NCBI GenBank assembly: GCA_006503475.1
Contig: RSEH01000236.1
Location: 1-64,000 of the forward strand
DNA from: Stentor roeselii
Taxonomy: Eukaryota > Ciliophora > Heterotrichea > Heterotrichida > Stentoridae
Reading direction: 5' to 3'
Length of the DNA: 64,000 nt
Part shown: positions 1 to 10,175 of the stretch, piece by piece
Numbering within the stretch: the stretch's first letter is position 1
Layout: each line of letters begins with the position of its first letter
Made by a program: the position numbers and the translations under genes
Notes under the pieces: model-generated
Databases searched by the model: none
What the model was told of the DNA's origin: nothing
What the model saw: only the letters and a program-made list of their open reading frames with translations

Positions 1-1349
1 TGAACCAAAATTAAATAGGAGTTTAGATATTTAGATAATAGGTATTTGATATTTTGAATTATTGATTAATTGCTTTAATTAGGGCAAACTAAAGTAGAGA
101 AAGGTTCTTTATTATATTGAACATACATAAGTGTGTAGAAGTAGTATTTAACCATAAAACAATCTGGTACGCAAGAATTTCTTGAAATTGTGTTTAATGA
201 TTCACTAAAAAGAATTATCGACACTTAGAGTTATTAGAAATTCTAAAATATAACTAATAAACTAATCTTCGTTTAAAAAGGTATTATGAGTATCTTGGAA
301 ACTTAAATCAATATGTTAAAGAAAACTAGAAATACAAATTTTTGTGAAATTATTTAATGAATGCTTATTAAAGTTATCTTTTTATAAGCAATTGTTGGTT
401 GATTGACTTATCGTTGGATAATAAAATATTTAAAAAAAATTAGATATTTCTTCAAAATAAATAGAGCCAAAGGACTTTAGTTAAGTATGACATTTGTTTT
501 AGTAAAACTATTGCTATAAACCTAACAAGTAGGCACTTTAATTTCATTTAGTATGATTTTAGAGTAGACTATCATTTTCAAAAACAAACAGACACTTTAC
601 TCTTAGAAAAGTTTTATATTATTCAAACTTAAATTACAGATTTGATTAATCACAGGTTCTCTATTCTCTGATAAGCTATCAAAATTCAAAAATACCAGAA
701 CTTTTACTCTAATTCTTAATATTTTCATAAAAATGAAATCATTATGCAAAAAGGTTCAAAGGAATGATTAATGGCTTCTTAACCAAGACCAAGAACCTAA
801 AAACTTATTCATATAAATTCTAAATCATATTCTCTGAGAGAGGCTTAAAGAGTTAGGTAAACTGAAATATTCTAAAGTAAAGAAGTATAAAAATTGTCAT
901 TCATTTAAAAAATTAAAAGTGAGGATTTATATCAATATATATTAAAAAACCAATTATTATTAATACCTATTTTACTTAGACAAGTCTTTATATATTTTCA
1001 ATAAATATGAAGAAAATAAAATAGTACTTATTGACGATTCTTTTCATTTTCAATAAGGTAAATAGGTCTCAATTGATACATAATATTTGCTTTAGGAACA
1101 AAATGGAAAATATTATAGATATATATAAAATAGCTATGATATTTATATGGTTGAACTCTTATTTAAATTTAGAAATTTAGTTGATTGGAAAAATATAATT
1201 TGGTGGGTTAAGAAACTTATTATGTTATTTCCTTCGAATTCTTATGTACAAAATATCAGCTAATATTCATGACTGATTTGAAAATAAGAGATTTCCATAC
1301 TCATACAAAGTATTATGAAATTGTAAAAGTGGTTATAAACAATTTTTAA
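1..1349. other. AT-rich stretch without a recognised gene
   Basis: Very AT-rich sequence with stops in all six frames. I see no coding, RNA or repeat signature that I can name. It borders the decayed kelch copy that begins near 1350 and may hold further decayed sequence. Confidence 0.6.
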
Positions 1350-2590
1350 TTAACTAAATTTAACTTGTTCAATCATAATTAGAACTTTGGCTTCACAATC
1401 AAATTTATAAATCTTATAAAAATAACTTACAAAGTAAGCATATTTTCCATGATAGCAAGGCTAACTGGTAGTATTCTCAAATCCTGACGAAGAATTGACT
1501 TGATTCAATTTTGTTTTGTTTACAAGATCATCACATAAGTATACTAAATTGCTGACTAAAGAAAAATCTTATTGAATAAAGTATCAAAATATTATTAAAT
1601 CATATAGATCCCGCTATTCAAATTTTTATATTGATTTGTGGAAAGATTATAAGAATGAAGAAAATTTTTGTTATCAGCAATCAATATTTCTGAGTTTTAA
1701 AGTAATTTGAAGTATCTCTTTGAGGTGAAGGAAGTGGAGCTATTCGTATCCAGTTTTTTTAGAAATAAATCAAAATATCTAGACTCAGATATAATAGTTG
1801 TAGCTTGACCTCCGAAAATATAAACTTTGTTTTGGAATATTTGACATGAAGCAGTTGCACACTTTTCACATTCAGGGAATACTGTAACTGTATTATTTTT
1901 AAATATTGAGTAAAAAAGTATATGATGGTTATATGTTTGTGAATCCACCATAAACAAAAAAATTTTGATTATCAACTTTACATATAGATGCAAGATATCC
2001 TTGTGTTTGTAAATTTCTTGAATTAATTGTTTCGTTATTAGGTGTGAATTTGTATAAAACTGTTCAATTATGCTTAAAAAAGTATAACTCAGTCTCAAAG
2101 AAATTCTCTAATTTTTCTGAAGTTTTTCTAGATTATATTCTTTGAAAACTCTAAAATAAGGTCGTTTTCTGATTTATGCTGATATCATTTATTTTAAGTA
2201 TATCGACTGATTCTTTTTTTAATGTTGAATAAGGAATAAAAATCCTCAGATTTTTATAAACTTGATTTATATTTGAAAGATTAATTTATTGAGATGATTA
2301 TAATTTTGATAATTTGAGCAGATATACTTAAAATTTTGTCAGTTGTTTCGAGTAGAGACTGTTTTATTTAATTGTTAGTATCTATCAAGACTTTTGAATA
2401 ATTGATTATATTTGATTGTGATTCTTTATCAAATCTTTTGAATACTGAAAGGATATCTAAGCTATGAATTTGTTATTTTTGAGATGATCGATACAATGAT
2501 CTTCACAGATCATTTCAGGATGTCCTTGACACTTGCAAAAGTAGGAGTGATTATTTTCACAATGACTATAAAACCATTTAAAATTCATTT
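1350..2590 (-). pseudogene. decayed copy of the B-box/kelch gene at 3740-5098
   Basis: On the minus strand this stretch aligns base by base with the intact gene at 3740-5098, from its 3' end (similar to 3750 onward) to its start region (ATG-like triplet near 2587-2590). Conserved pieces include the kelch segment NKVYIFGGQAT with ISESRYFDL, read at about 1750-1850. The reading frame is broken by many substitutions and small indels, so only a 133-codon piece (1697-2098) stays open. Similarity continues into the 5' flank: the block near 2865-2930 resembles 5425-5490. That points to a tandem segmental duplication of about 2.5 kb, one copy of which then decayed. It is the host's own gene and not a mobile element. 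The boundaries are approximate. Confidence 0.85.
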
Positions 2591-3739
2591 TTTAAATAAT
2601 ATTGTATTTATTTACATAAAAGGCTTTATTGTATATTTATAAAAGAAATCAATTATATATATCAGAATATTATATTTGCTATAACTCAGGATATTTGAAT
2701 GCAAGTTGGTATATTTATGCTACTATTTGAGCTAAGAGTTTTTTTCAAATATTAAATTTAAATGACTTTAATAGAAATGCACTCATAAACATTCATTTAG
2801 AAAAGGATTAACTATATATTTTCTTACATATATATTAAACTCGAAAAATATATAAAAATTTTGAAAATTTTTGTAGATCTATTACTAAAAACATTGACAC
2901 CATATATAAACACTTAAGACTATTCTCATGATATATGTTTCTTAAAAATCTAAGAATTGTTATTATAAGTATAAAATATCGAGTATATCTATCTTAAAAA
3001 CTAGCTATATCAGCAATTTTTATTTCAGCCATATTGAAAATTTAACAGGAAGTTATTAGATTGAACTACTTTAGATATAAATCCAGGTGGAATAAAAAAT
3101 TTTAGGTCAAAGAAATAAAATTTTCTTTAAACTTGTTTCAACCTAATGTTAGCATTATAAATTCTTTTAGATTATTCAATATCATTTAATTGAACATAGA
3201 ATCATATTTAAAACTTCTAATTAATTAATGAAGAAGCATTTTTTGTATGATATTAAGCATGTCTATGTTAAAATAAAGTCTTATAGTATTATTTTCATCT
3301 CATCTAAGAAATAAATTCATTTAAATGTTTTTTAATATCTTAACCTATATAATTTTATTGTTAATCGATCAATATGCATGCTTTAAAATTATCATACATT
3401 AATTCATTCCGAAACTTAGTTCTATCTTTAAAAAATCATTTGTTTCTTTTAAATGATTAGTAAAAAATTCAGCCTTGGTGTAAATTCTTAAATATTCGAA
3501 ACAAAACATATTGAAAATATCTACTAAAGGAATATGGAAAAACTTGGGAATAACTTTAGATTTTGTTAACATAGAATGTATGATTATTCAAATTTGACTA
3601 GAATATTTATTATAACTGCAATAAAATTTTAAGACCATTTCGAATTGAATACAAAATAATTTATGCCTTAACATACTCAACCAAAGTATTTAAGTATAAT
3701 ATAATTTGCTATTAAATAAATAATTTTAATGAATAATTA
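2591..3739. other. AT-rich spacer between the kelch pseudogene and its intact copy
   Basis: No open frame of note. The part near 2860-2930 resembles the upstream flank of the intact gene (5425-5490), so it is old 5' flank of the decayed copy. The rest shows nothing I recognise. Confidence 0.6.
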
Positions 3740-5098
3740 CTAAATTTGTTTAATCATAGTTAAAACTCTAGTCTCACAATCAAATTTATAAATCTTATGA
3801 ACATTTGTTACAAAGTAAGCATATTTTCCATGAAAGCAAGGTTTACTAGTAGTATGCTCAAATCCTGACGAAGAATTTACTTGATTCCATTTTGTTTTGT
3901 TTACAAACTCATCACATAAGTATACTAAATTGTTGACTAAAAGGAAAATCTTATCTGAATATTGTATCAAAATATTTTTATGCCCTATAGTAATCCCGCT
4001 ATTCAAATTTTTATATTGATTTGTTGAAAGATTATAAGAATGAAGGAAATTTTGGTGGCCAGTAATCAATATTTCTAAGTTTAAAAGTAATGTTGAAGTA
4101 TCTCTTTGAGGTGAAGGAAGTGGAGCTATTGATACCCACTTTTTTTGAACTAAATCAAAATATCTAGACTCAGATATAACATTTGTAGCTTGACCTCCGA
4201 AAATATAAACTTTATTTTGGAACAATTGGCATGAAGCAGCTACACACTTTTCACCTTCAGGTAATATTGTAACTGTATTATTTAAAATATTGAGTAAAAA
4301 AGTATGTGTAAGCTGTATATTTGTGTATCCACCATAAACAAAAAGATTTTGATCATCAACTTTACATATAGATGCAAGAAATCCTTGTGTTTGTAAATTT
4401 TGTATATTTCTTGAATTAATTGTTTCATTATTCGGTGTGAATTTGTATAAAACTGTTGAATTGTGCTGAAAAAAGTATAATTCATTTTCATCAAAGTTTA
4501 TTGGTTTATCTGAATTTTTTTCAAAATTTTTTCTTCTAATATTTATGTTTTCTCCATAATTTTTTTCAATTATAGAACTAATTAATGTTTGATTTCTTTC
4601 CGAATTAATATTAAATGTTTCTTGAAGTTTTTCTAGATTATATTTCTTTGAAAACTCAAAAACAAGATTGTTAATCTCATGATTACTGAAATCATTTGTT
4701 TTATATATATCGGCTGATTCCTTATCAAATGTTGAAGAAGGAATGAAAATTCTTAAATTTTTATAAACTTGATTTATATTTGAAAAGATAAATTTATTAA
4801 TCTGATTGATAATTTTGATAATTTGAGCAGAGATACTTAAAATTTTGTCAGTTGTTTCGAGTAGAGACTGTTTTATTGAATTGTTAGTATTTATCAAATC
4901 TTTCAAATAATTGATTATATTTGATTGTGATTCTTTACTAACTCTTTTAAATACTGGAAGGATGTGATGGGCCATGAATTTGTTATTTTTGAGATGATCA
5001 ATACAATGATCTTCACAAATAATTTCAGGATGTCCTTCACATTTGCAATAATAATCAGGAGTATTTTTACAAAGATTATATGAGCATTTGAAATCCAT
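3740..5098 (-). CDS. B-box-like zinc finger plus kelch-repeat protein
   Basis: A 452-residue protein. The first ATG is at 5098; the frame stays open upstream, but the only earlier candidate (5125) is GTG, so I use the ATG. Residues 1-45 form a B-box-like zinc finger with spaced Cys and His (CSYNLCKN, CKCEGHPEIIC, EDHCIDHL, HHI). Residues about 60-110 are helical and probably coiled coil. From about residue 230 there are kelch-type blades, with YGG and FGG turns and later Trp or Tyr (LFVYGGYT, VYIFGGQA, VQKKWVSIAPLPSPQRD). B-box zinc fingers usually mediate protein contacts and kelch propellers bind partners, so a scaffold or adaptor role is inferred. It lacks a RING finger. The substrate is unknown. 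A decayed duplicate lies downstream at 1350-2590, and two other B-box-led genes follow within 4 kb. Confidence 0.85.
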   Translation of the reverse strand: MDFKCSYNLCKNTPDYYCKCEGHPEIICEDHCIDHLKNNKFMAHHILPVFKRVSKESQSNIINYLKDLINTNNSIKQSLLETTDKILSISAQIIKIINQINKFIFSNINQVYKNLRIFIPSSTFDKESADIYKTNDFSNHEINNLVFEFSKKYNLEKLQETFNINSERNQTLISSIIEKNYGENINIRRKNFEKNSDKPINFDENELYFFQHNSTVLYKFTPNNETINSRNIQNLQTQGFLASICKVDDQNLFVYGGYTNIQLTHTFLLNILNNTVTILPEGEKCVAASCQLFQNKVYIFGGQATNVISESRYFDLVQKKWVSIAPLPSPQRDTSTLLLNLEILITGHQNFLHSYNLSTNQYKNLNSGITIGHKNILIQYSDKIFLLVNNLVYLCDEFVNKTKWNQVNSSSGFEHTTSKPCFHGKYAYFVTNVHKIYKFDCETRVLTMIKQI

Positions 5099-6218
5099 TT
5101 TTTTATTATAAAGTCTATATTTCACAAAAAGGAGTCTTATAATATATTTCTCAAGAAATCGATGAAATATAAGAAAAATGTTTTTGGTTTTCTCACAAAC
5201 TTAAAACCAGTAATTTATTTTTTCTTTCTGGTATATATACCCTAGAGTTATTTTCCTTCAATAAATTTCTGTGAAGTTAATTTTTAGACTAAAATTAAAA
5301 TTTTCAAATGTTATGAGTTGAAATAACTTTAGACTTAAAGATTTTAAACAGAAACAAAAATGATTAAACTCATATTTACTTATAAAAAATGTGAAAATAA
5401 AAACTACAAAAAAATGTAAACAAAAATTCGTAGATCAATTAGTGAAAACATAGATTCCATTTATAAATACTTTGGGTATAATTAGTCAAGTTAACTTAAT
5501 AATGAAAATATAGTAATTTTTCAAGATAAATTATCGAAAATAATGTGCCTTAAAGCAAGTTTAATTCATCCAGATGAAAAAAATAAACAGAATCTATTAA
5601 ATTCACTAATTAATATGTCTCTATCAGGAAAAATCAAACAATTTTTAAACCTTAATAGTCCATCAAGGATGTTATACAAATAATCTTTATCCTACAATTA
5701 CTTGTTATTCATCTTCGAAAAAATATTTTGCATAAAGCTTAAAAAAGATGATTATTTAGACATAAATGTACTAAAGTGGAAAAATAATGGTTGCATAGTT
5801 GATTGAAAAAAAATCCTAAGTCCTTTTTCTGGTGTTTGTGTAAGTCTTTTCGAAGAAACTTCAGTGATTTTATCGAATTGGTCGCCAATCTAAATGTGAT
5901 GAATTTCTTATTAAGAAGCTAATTAATTTTCCTCGGGGTCAGAAATGGTTATTGAAGAAGGTTTTTCTCCTGAATTATCCTGCGAGAAACTCTTTCTCGA
6001 AAATTTAAGAGAATTTTTCATATATCAGAAAGGCCAGTTATCCACTTTCTTACACGGATTGGAATTTGTCACTTAGTGGTTTACCAAATTCTAATAATGC
6101 AGTATTAACCGCTGAGTCTTAAAGTTAAGCTTAGTGGTGACTTGAGAGGACTTAAGGATTATGAATATATAATTCCTTCAATTGAAGATTATTAGAAATT
6201 TAAATTTAGCTTAGAATA
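5099..6218. other. intergenic, with a short coding-like relic near 5868-6009
   Basis: This lies between two divergent B-box genes. Most of it is plain AT-rich DNA. On the plus strand, 5868-6009 reads as 46 codons without a stop and has protein-like composition (for example NFPRGQKWLLKKVFLLNYPA). The GC content rises locally from about 5880 to 6120. No start codon or family match is visible, so I take it as a possible relic of a lost gene. Confidence 0.35.
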
Positions 6219-7830
6219 ATGTCTATAATAATGGGCTGTGATGAAGCTGGATGTAATAAAAGCGAAGTTGATGGAATCTGTAGAAACTGTGGAGAACTTT
6301 TTAGACTATGTATTACTCATTTACGTGATCACCAGAAAAAGAAACACAACATAGTTTTACTTAGTCCAGAAGAACTGAAAAATAAGATTAAACTTTATGC
6401 AGCAATCGATTTACAAAAAAATTTCTTGAATAATCTTAAAGAAATCAAATACAAAATCATTAAGCACACAAAAATTATAATTAACAGAATAAAGAACACT
6501 ACTAAATTGATGCTTCAACGTATAAGCCATATAAAAAAAAAATTTGTAGTATCAAATAATCAAGAAACTGAAATAGAATATGATTTGATTATAAACCAAA
6601 TACTTATAGAATTTCAAAACTATGATTTGTGTAAAAAAGACCTTAATTTTCAGAACAATGTTCTAAGTGATGCAATAGACATCAAAGATATAACTAATAT
6701 TTTTTCTGAAACAGTATTTAAATATGTTGATTTTATAAACAATAATAGGCTAGAGAACCTAAACCTTACTAGTAGTGAAAGAGTTTATCAGAAATCTAAA
6801 GAAATACTACATACTTTTCTGAATTTCAAAACAAGTAATGAAATTGAAACTCTTATCAATATATATATAAATAATCTTCCTAAATTTTTTATCTATGTGG
6901 ATACTGATAATCAATCAAAAAATATAAGAATGTGTGATTATATTGAAAGAATAAATATAGGATTGAAATTTATAAAAAAATCAGCATTTATTATCCAAAA
7001 TATTGCAATATATATTAATAGCAGGGAAAATTTGACAATAAGTATCTATAAAGGTATACTTTGTGAAAATAGTACTCAAAGTAAAGTTTGTGTCAAAACA
7101 TTTAAAATCTTGAATAAGTCAATAAAATATAACAAAAAGATTATTAATGAAATTAAAATTTATCATATGCTTAGTGATTTATCAAGCCCTGATAACTGCT
7201 TCTTAAAATATTATGGAAGTTCTATAGATGAGTATAACTCTATTTCTATATATATGGATTGCTTTGAATACAACCTTATGGATTATATAAATTATCTTGA
7301 AGCCTCAAGATATATATTCTCAGAAAATTTATTCGTCAGTATTGCTTATAAACTACTTGATTCATACAGTATGATGGCAACGCTCGGTATATTCCATAAT
7401 GACATTAAACCTCACAACTTGCTTATAGATAATCAATGGAATATAAAAATTATTGATTTTGACGTTTCTGTAATAGTTGATGAAAATATGAGTGACTCAA
7501 TGAATCAGAGATATAAAATTCAAGGTACCGATGGATATTTAGCTCCTGAAAAAAAAAGCATTAAATTCAGGACAATCAGAGGCATATTTTGATATAGAAA
7601 AATCAGATGTTTACAGTCTAGGTCTTGTCTTTTATCAGCTACTCTTTTATAAAAAAGTTGAATATTTGAAAACTAAAGATTTGTATTCAGATATTGATAA
7701 ATTAATCGGTTTTTCGAAAGATGCAAAATTTTTTCTGAAATATATGCTGGAAGAAGATCCTTCTAGAAGAGCCTCATTCAATGAGGCTATTTTATGGTGT
7801 CCATTTTATAAAAGAACAAACTCATTTTAG
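6219..7830 (+). CDS. B-box zinc finger plus atypical protein kinase (one frameshift)
   Basis: The reading frame opens at ATG 6219 (MSIIMGCDEAGC) and runs to 7592. After a run of nine A at 7549-7557 the homologous frame shifts by one base and continues without stops to TAG 7828-7830, about 536 residues in all. Residues 1-45 are a B-box-like zinc finger closely resembling that of the gene at 8617-9303. Residues about 130-260 are helical and shared with the kinase at 40518. The kinase domain (about 265-520) has the Lys region KVCVKTFKI, catalytic loop HNDIKPHN in place of HRDLKPEN, metal loop IDFD in place of DFG, GYLAPE, and SDVYSLGLVFYQLL after the shift. All residues needed for phosphotransfer seem present (K, D, N, D). 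The shift could be a sequencing error, an allele or early decay. Substrates are unknown. Confidence 0.8.
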
Positions 7831-8616
7831 TAAAGTTTAGGTAAAAATTTTAAAATAGTTTATTGACTATGGATATCCTTACAACAACAATCACCCACCT
7901 TCAAACGAATATCTAAACAATCTGAAAACTATGAAAGATTTCGAAATCTCTGAATCTACTTTTCTATCAAATCCATGAATCAAGTTCATTAGTGTAAAAA
8001 ATTTACCAGCAGCTAAAACATTCAAACCTTACTCTTTGTAAAAGCAGCCTGAAAATCCTTAAAATAATTTAGAATATTATTTAAAATTATAAATTTTGAT
8101 ATTTACATCTGGTTTGACCCTAGTTGAAAAATCTGAAATCACTTTACACTAAATTCAATTCATAGATGAAATTAAAAGCTTTATGAAGCCGATTTTCTTC
8201 TCAATCTTTAAATCTAACTTAAAAAATTATTCAAGAATAGTCTTGATATTCTATGAAAATTCTTTTGTTTTTTGATATGAGACAATTTTCCCTACCAGGG
8301 CAATGACATTAAACATAAAATATGATGATAGATAAAAATATTTCAATTTAAAAAAGAATGATGATAGATAATAAAGAAATTAATAGAGACCTTACTATAT
8401 ATAGCATCATCTTTTTCAAAATGATTTAGACTATTATTAGGTCTGGACTTAAAAGATCAAGTTGTTCTAGTCTAAATGCGAATCTTTTATATCATCTATA
8501 CCGCTTGGTTCTTACTTGTTTATTTTATAATTTTACCCTAACTCGATTAATATCTAATCCTATATCTTCTCTATTTTGAGATTTTATTTTAATTTGAAAA
8601 CCATCTTATCCTAAAC
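7831..8616. other. intergenic with a coding-like relic at about 7859-7978
   Basis: Convergent gene ends flank this spacer. On the plus strand 7859-7978 is a 39-codon open stretch of coding-like composition (contains NNNHPPSNEYLNNLKTMKDF). The same frame resumes after a TGA with protein-like codons to about 8040. No start or known family is visible, so it may be a remnant of a lost gene. The remainder is AT-rich and featureless. Confidence 0.35.
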
Positions 8617-9303
8617 CTAAAAATATAAGTAAAGAGTTGATTCTTTTTTTATATTGTAGTCTGCAAGAGTTCTTTCGTCTCGAAGGAATTTTGAGAAATA
8701 TGTTAGCCTTTGTTGGCCTAATGGAAATTCTAGCTTCTTTTGAATTTGAATTTTTAAACTTTCAATCGAATCCGAAGGTGCAGCATTAAGAGTTATTATT
8801 TGTTCTTCAAAAAGTTTCACAAATATTTGGATTTTCCCTTTTTCAATTTTTTCCTGTAAAACCTGAACCATTTTAGGCATATTCTTCATTTCATTAAATT
8901 TTGAATTTTTAAAGTCTTGTGAAATTTGTCCGACTTCCTCTACAAGAAAATTAATTCTTTCTTTTGAAAATAAAAATTGTTTATATTGAGAAATTTGCGT
9001 CAAATTTCTGATGGAAACTTTAAGATTTTTTATTGCTTTACTAGAAGCTGTTTTCAATGCTGTTATTACTTTCTTTGTATCTTTTGCCATCTCAGAGATG
9101 TAATTTTTTATTTTAGATTTTAAAGTTTTGAATTCTAAAATTTTTAGCTGCTCAGGTATCATGAACTTGGGGATATGCTGGGTTTTTTTCTTGTGAGTGC
9201 TCATATGAGCTAAGCATAAATATATAGTTTCTGGGCAGGTCTCACAATAACCTTCAACTTCATTCTGGCAACCAGCTTCTTTGCAGGACATAATTATAGA
9301 CAT
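8617..9303 (-). CDS. B-box zinc finger fused to a C-terminal ubiquitin-like domain
   Basis: 228 residues. Residues 1-45 are a B-box-like zinc finger (CKEAGCQNEVEGYCETC, then CLAHMSTHKKK, H) almost parallel to that of the neighbouring kinase. Residues about 50-150 are Lys-rich and predicted helical or coiled coil. Residues 159-228 align with ubiquitin residues 2-71 without gaps: QIFVK, ITL, PSDSIESLK, QQRL, RTLADYNIKKESTL. Lys equivalents 27, 33, 48 and 63 are kept. Hydrophobic-patch positions are changed (Ile44 to Thr, His68 to Tyr, Val70 to Tyr). The chain ends at the equivalent of Leu71, so there is no RLRGG tail and it cannot be conjugated like ubiquitin. Integral ubiquitin-like domains usually dock on proteasome or ubiquitin factors; that role is inferred here. 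Confidence 0.9.
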   Translation of the reverse strand: MSIIMSCKEAGCQNEVEGYCETCPETIYLCLAHMSTHKKKTQHIPKFMIPEQLKILEFKTLKSKIKNYISEMAKDTKKVITALKTASSKAIKNLKVSIRNLTQISQYKQFLFSKERINFLVEEVGQISQDFKNSKFNEMKNMPKMVQVLQEKIEKGKIQIFVKLFEEQIITLNAAPSDSIESLKIQIQKKLEFPLGQQRLTYFSKFLRDERTLADYNIKKESTLYLYF

Positions 9304-10175
9304 TTTAATTTCAATATAAATTTCTTGCTTAGAGATAAATTAATCAAAGTCAGCTGATTTTTCTTATAGAGAAACAAGATAAAAAATACCTTGAATAATG
9401 AAATTAATAAGTTTAGTTAAGTTAATGATTTCCTTCAGCCACTGGATCTAATCAGGTTATTATAAAATTTTGGGTTTCAGTAGTGAAACTTATTATATAT
9501 GGAGTAAATAAAATTTATTATTGTCTTATCAAATTTTTAGAAGTATTTTATAAATTGTTGTCTTTAATTATTATTAGAATATATGTTTGTATCCTTAAAA
9601 AATTTCTATGAAAAAATTTAATATTCATTGTTTATAAGTGTGTAATAAATAATTATCTTTCTCCTTTAGCTTATCACAAATAACTCTCATTCTTTTAAAA
9701 ATTGTTGAATATTTAATACAAATTATAAGATATCATCTGATTATCAAAAAAGTCTTTATCAGAATTAAAAATCTAATGCAATCTCATTTTATATTATTCT
9801 GTGTTCGAAAAATATACTATTCAATTTCAAATAAGATTTTTATCCAGATTATAAACTATTTCAAAAGATTAACTATTTAATTTTCAAGGTTTATGAAGTT
9901 TATTATAGTTGAGAATTGAGATTTAATCTTGGCTATTTGCTATTGTAATACATTAATCTTCTTATCAATCTTTCATTATTTCCTTAAGATTTTTATTATT
10001 TTCCTTAATCTATTAATTAATATTCTCAATCCTAAAGTAGAATGCATTGACCTAAACTTATAAAACTTCTGATACATTCAATAATATTTTTATAAACTAT
10101 TAATAATGTGAATATCCAAACATTTCCAAATTATCAATTAAAATTCTTAACATCCCTAAATTTTAGCTGAAATAA
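9304..10175. other. AT-rich intergenic spacer
   Basis: Upstream flank of the B-box/ubiquitin-like gene and downstream flank of the WD40 gene, both on the minus strand. I see no open frame, repeat or RNA gene. Confidence 0.6.

Noticed and set aside
5868-6192. A second real gene upstream of the B-box kinase
   Set aside because: Frames are short, shift repeatedly and lack a start; kept only as a possible relic.
7549-7557. Programmed frameshifting of the Euplotes type
   Set aside because: There is no AAA-stop slippery site; the shift lies in a plain A run, and the other break (53480) is of opposite sign in a T run, so errors or mutations fit better.
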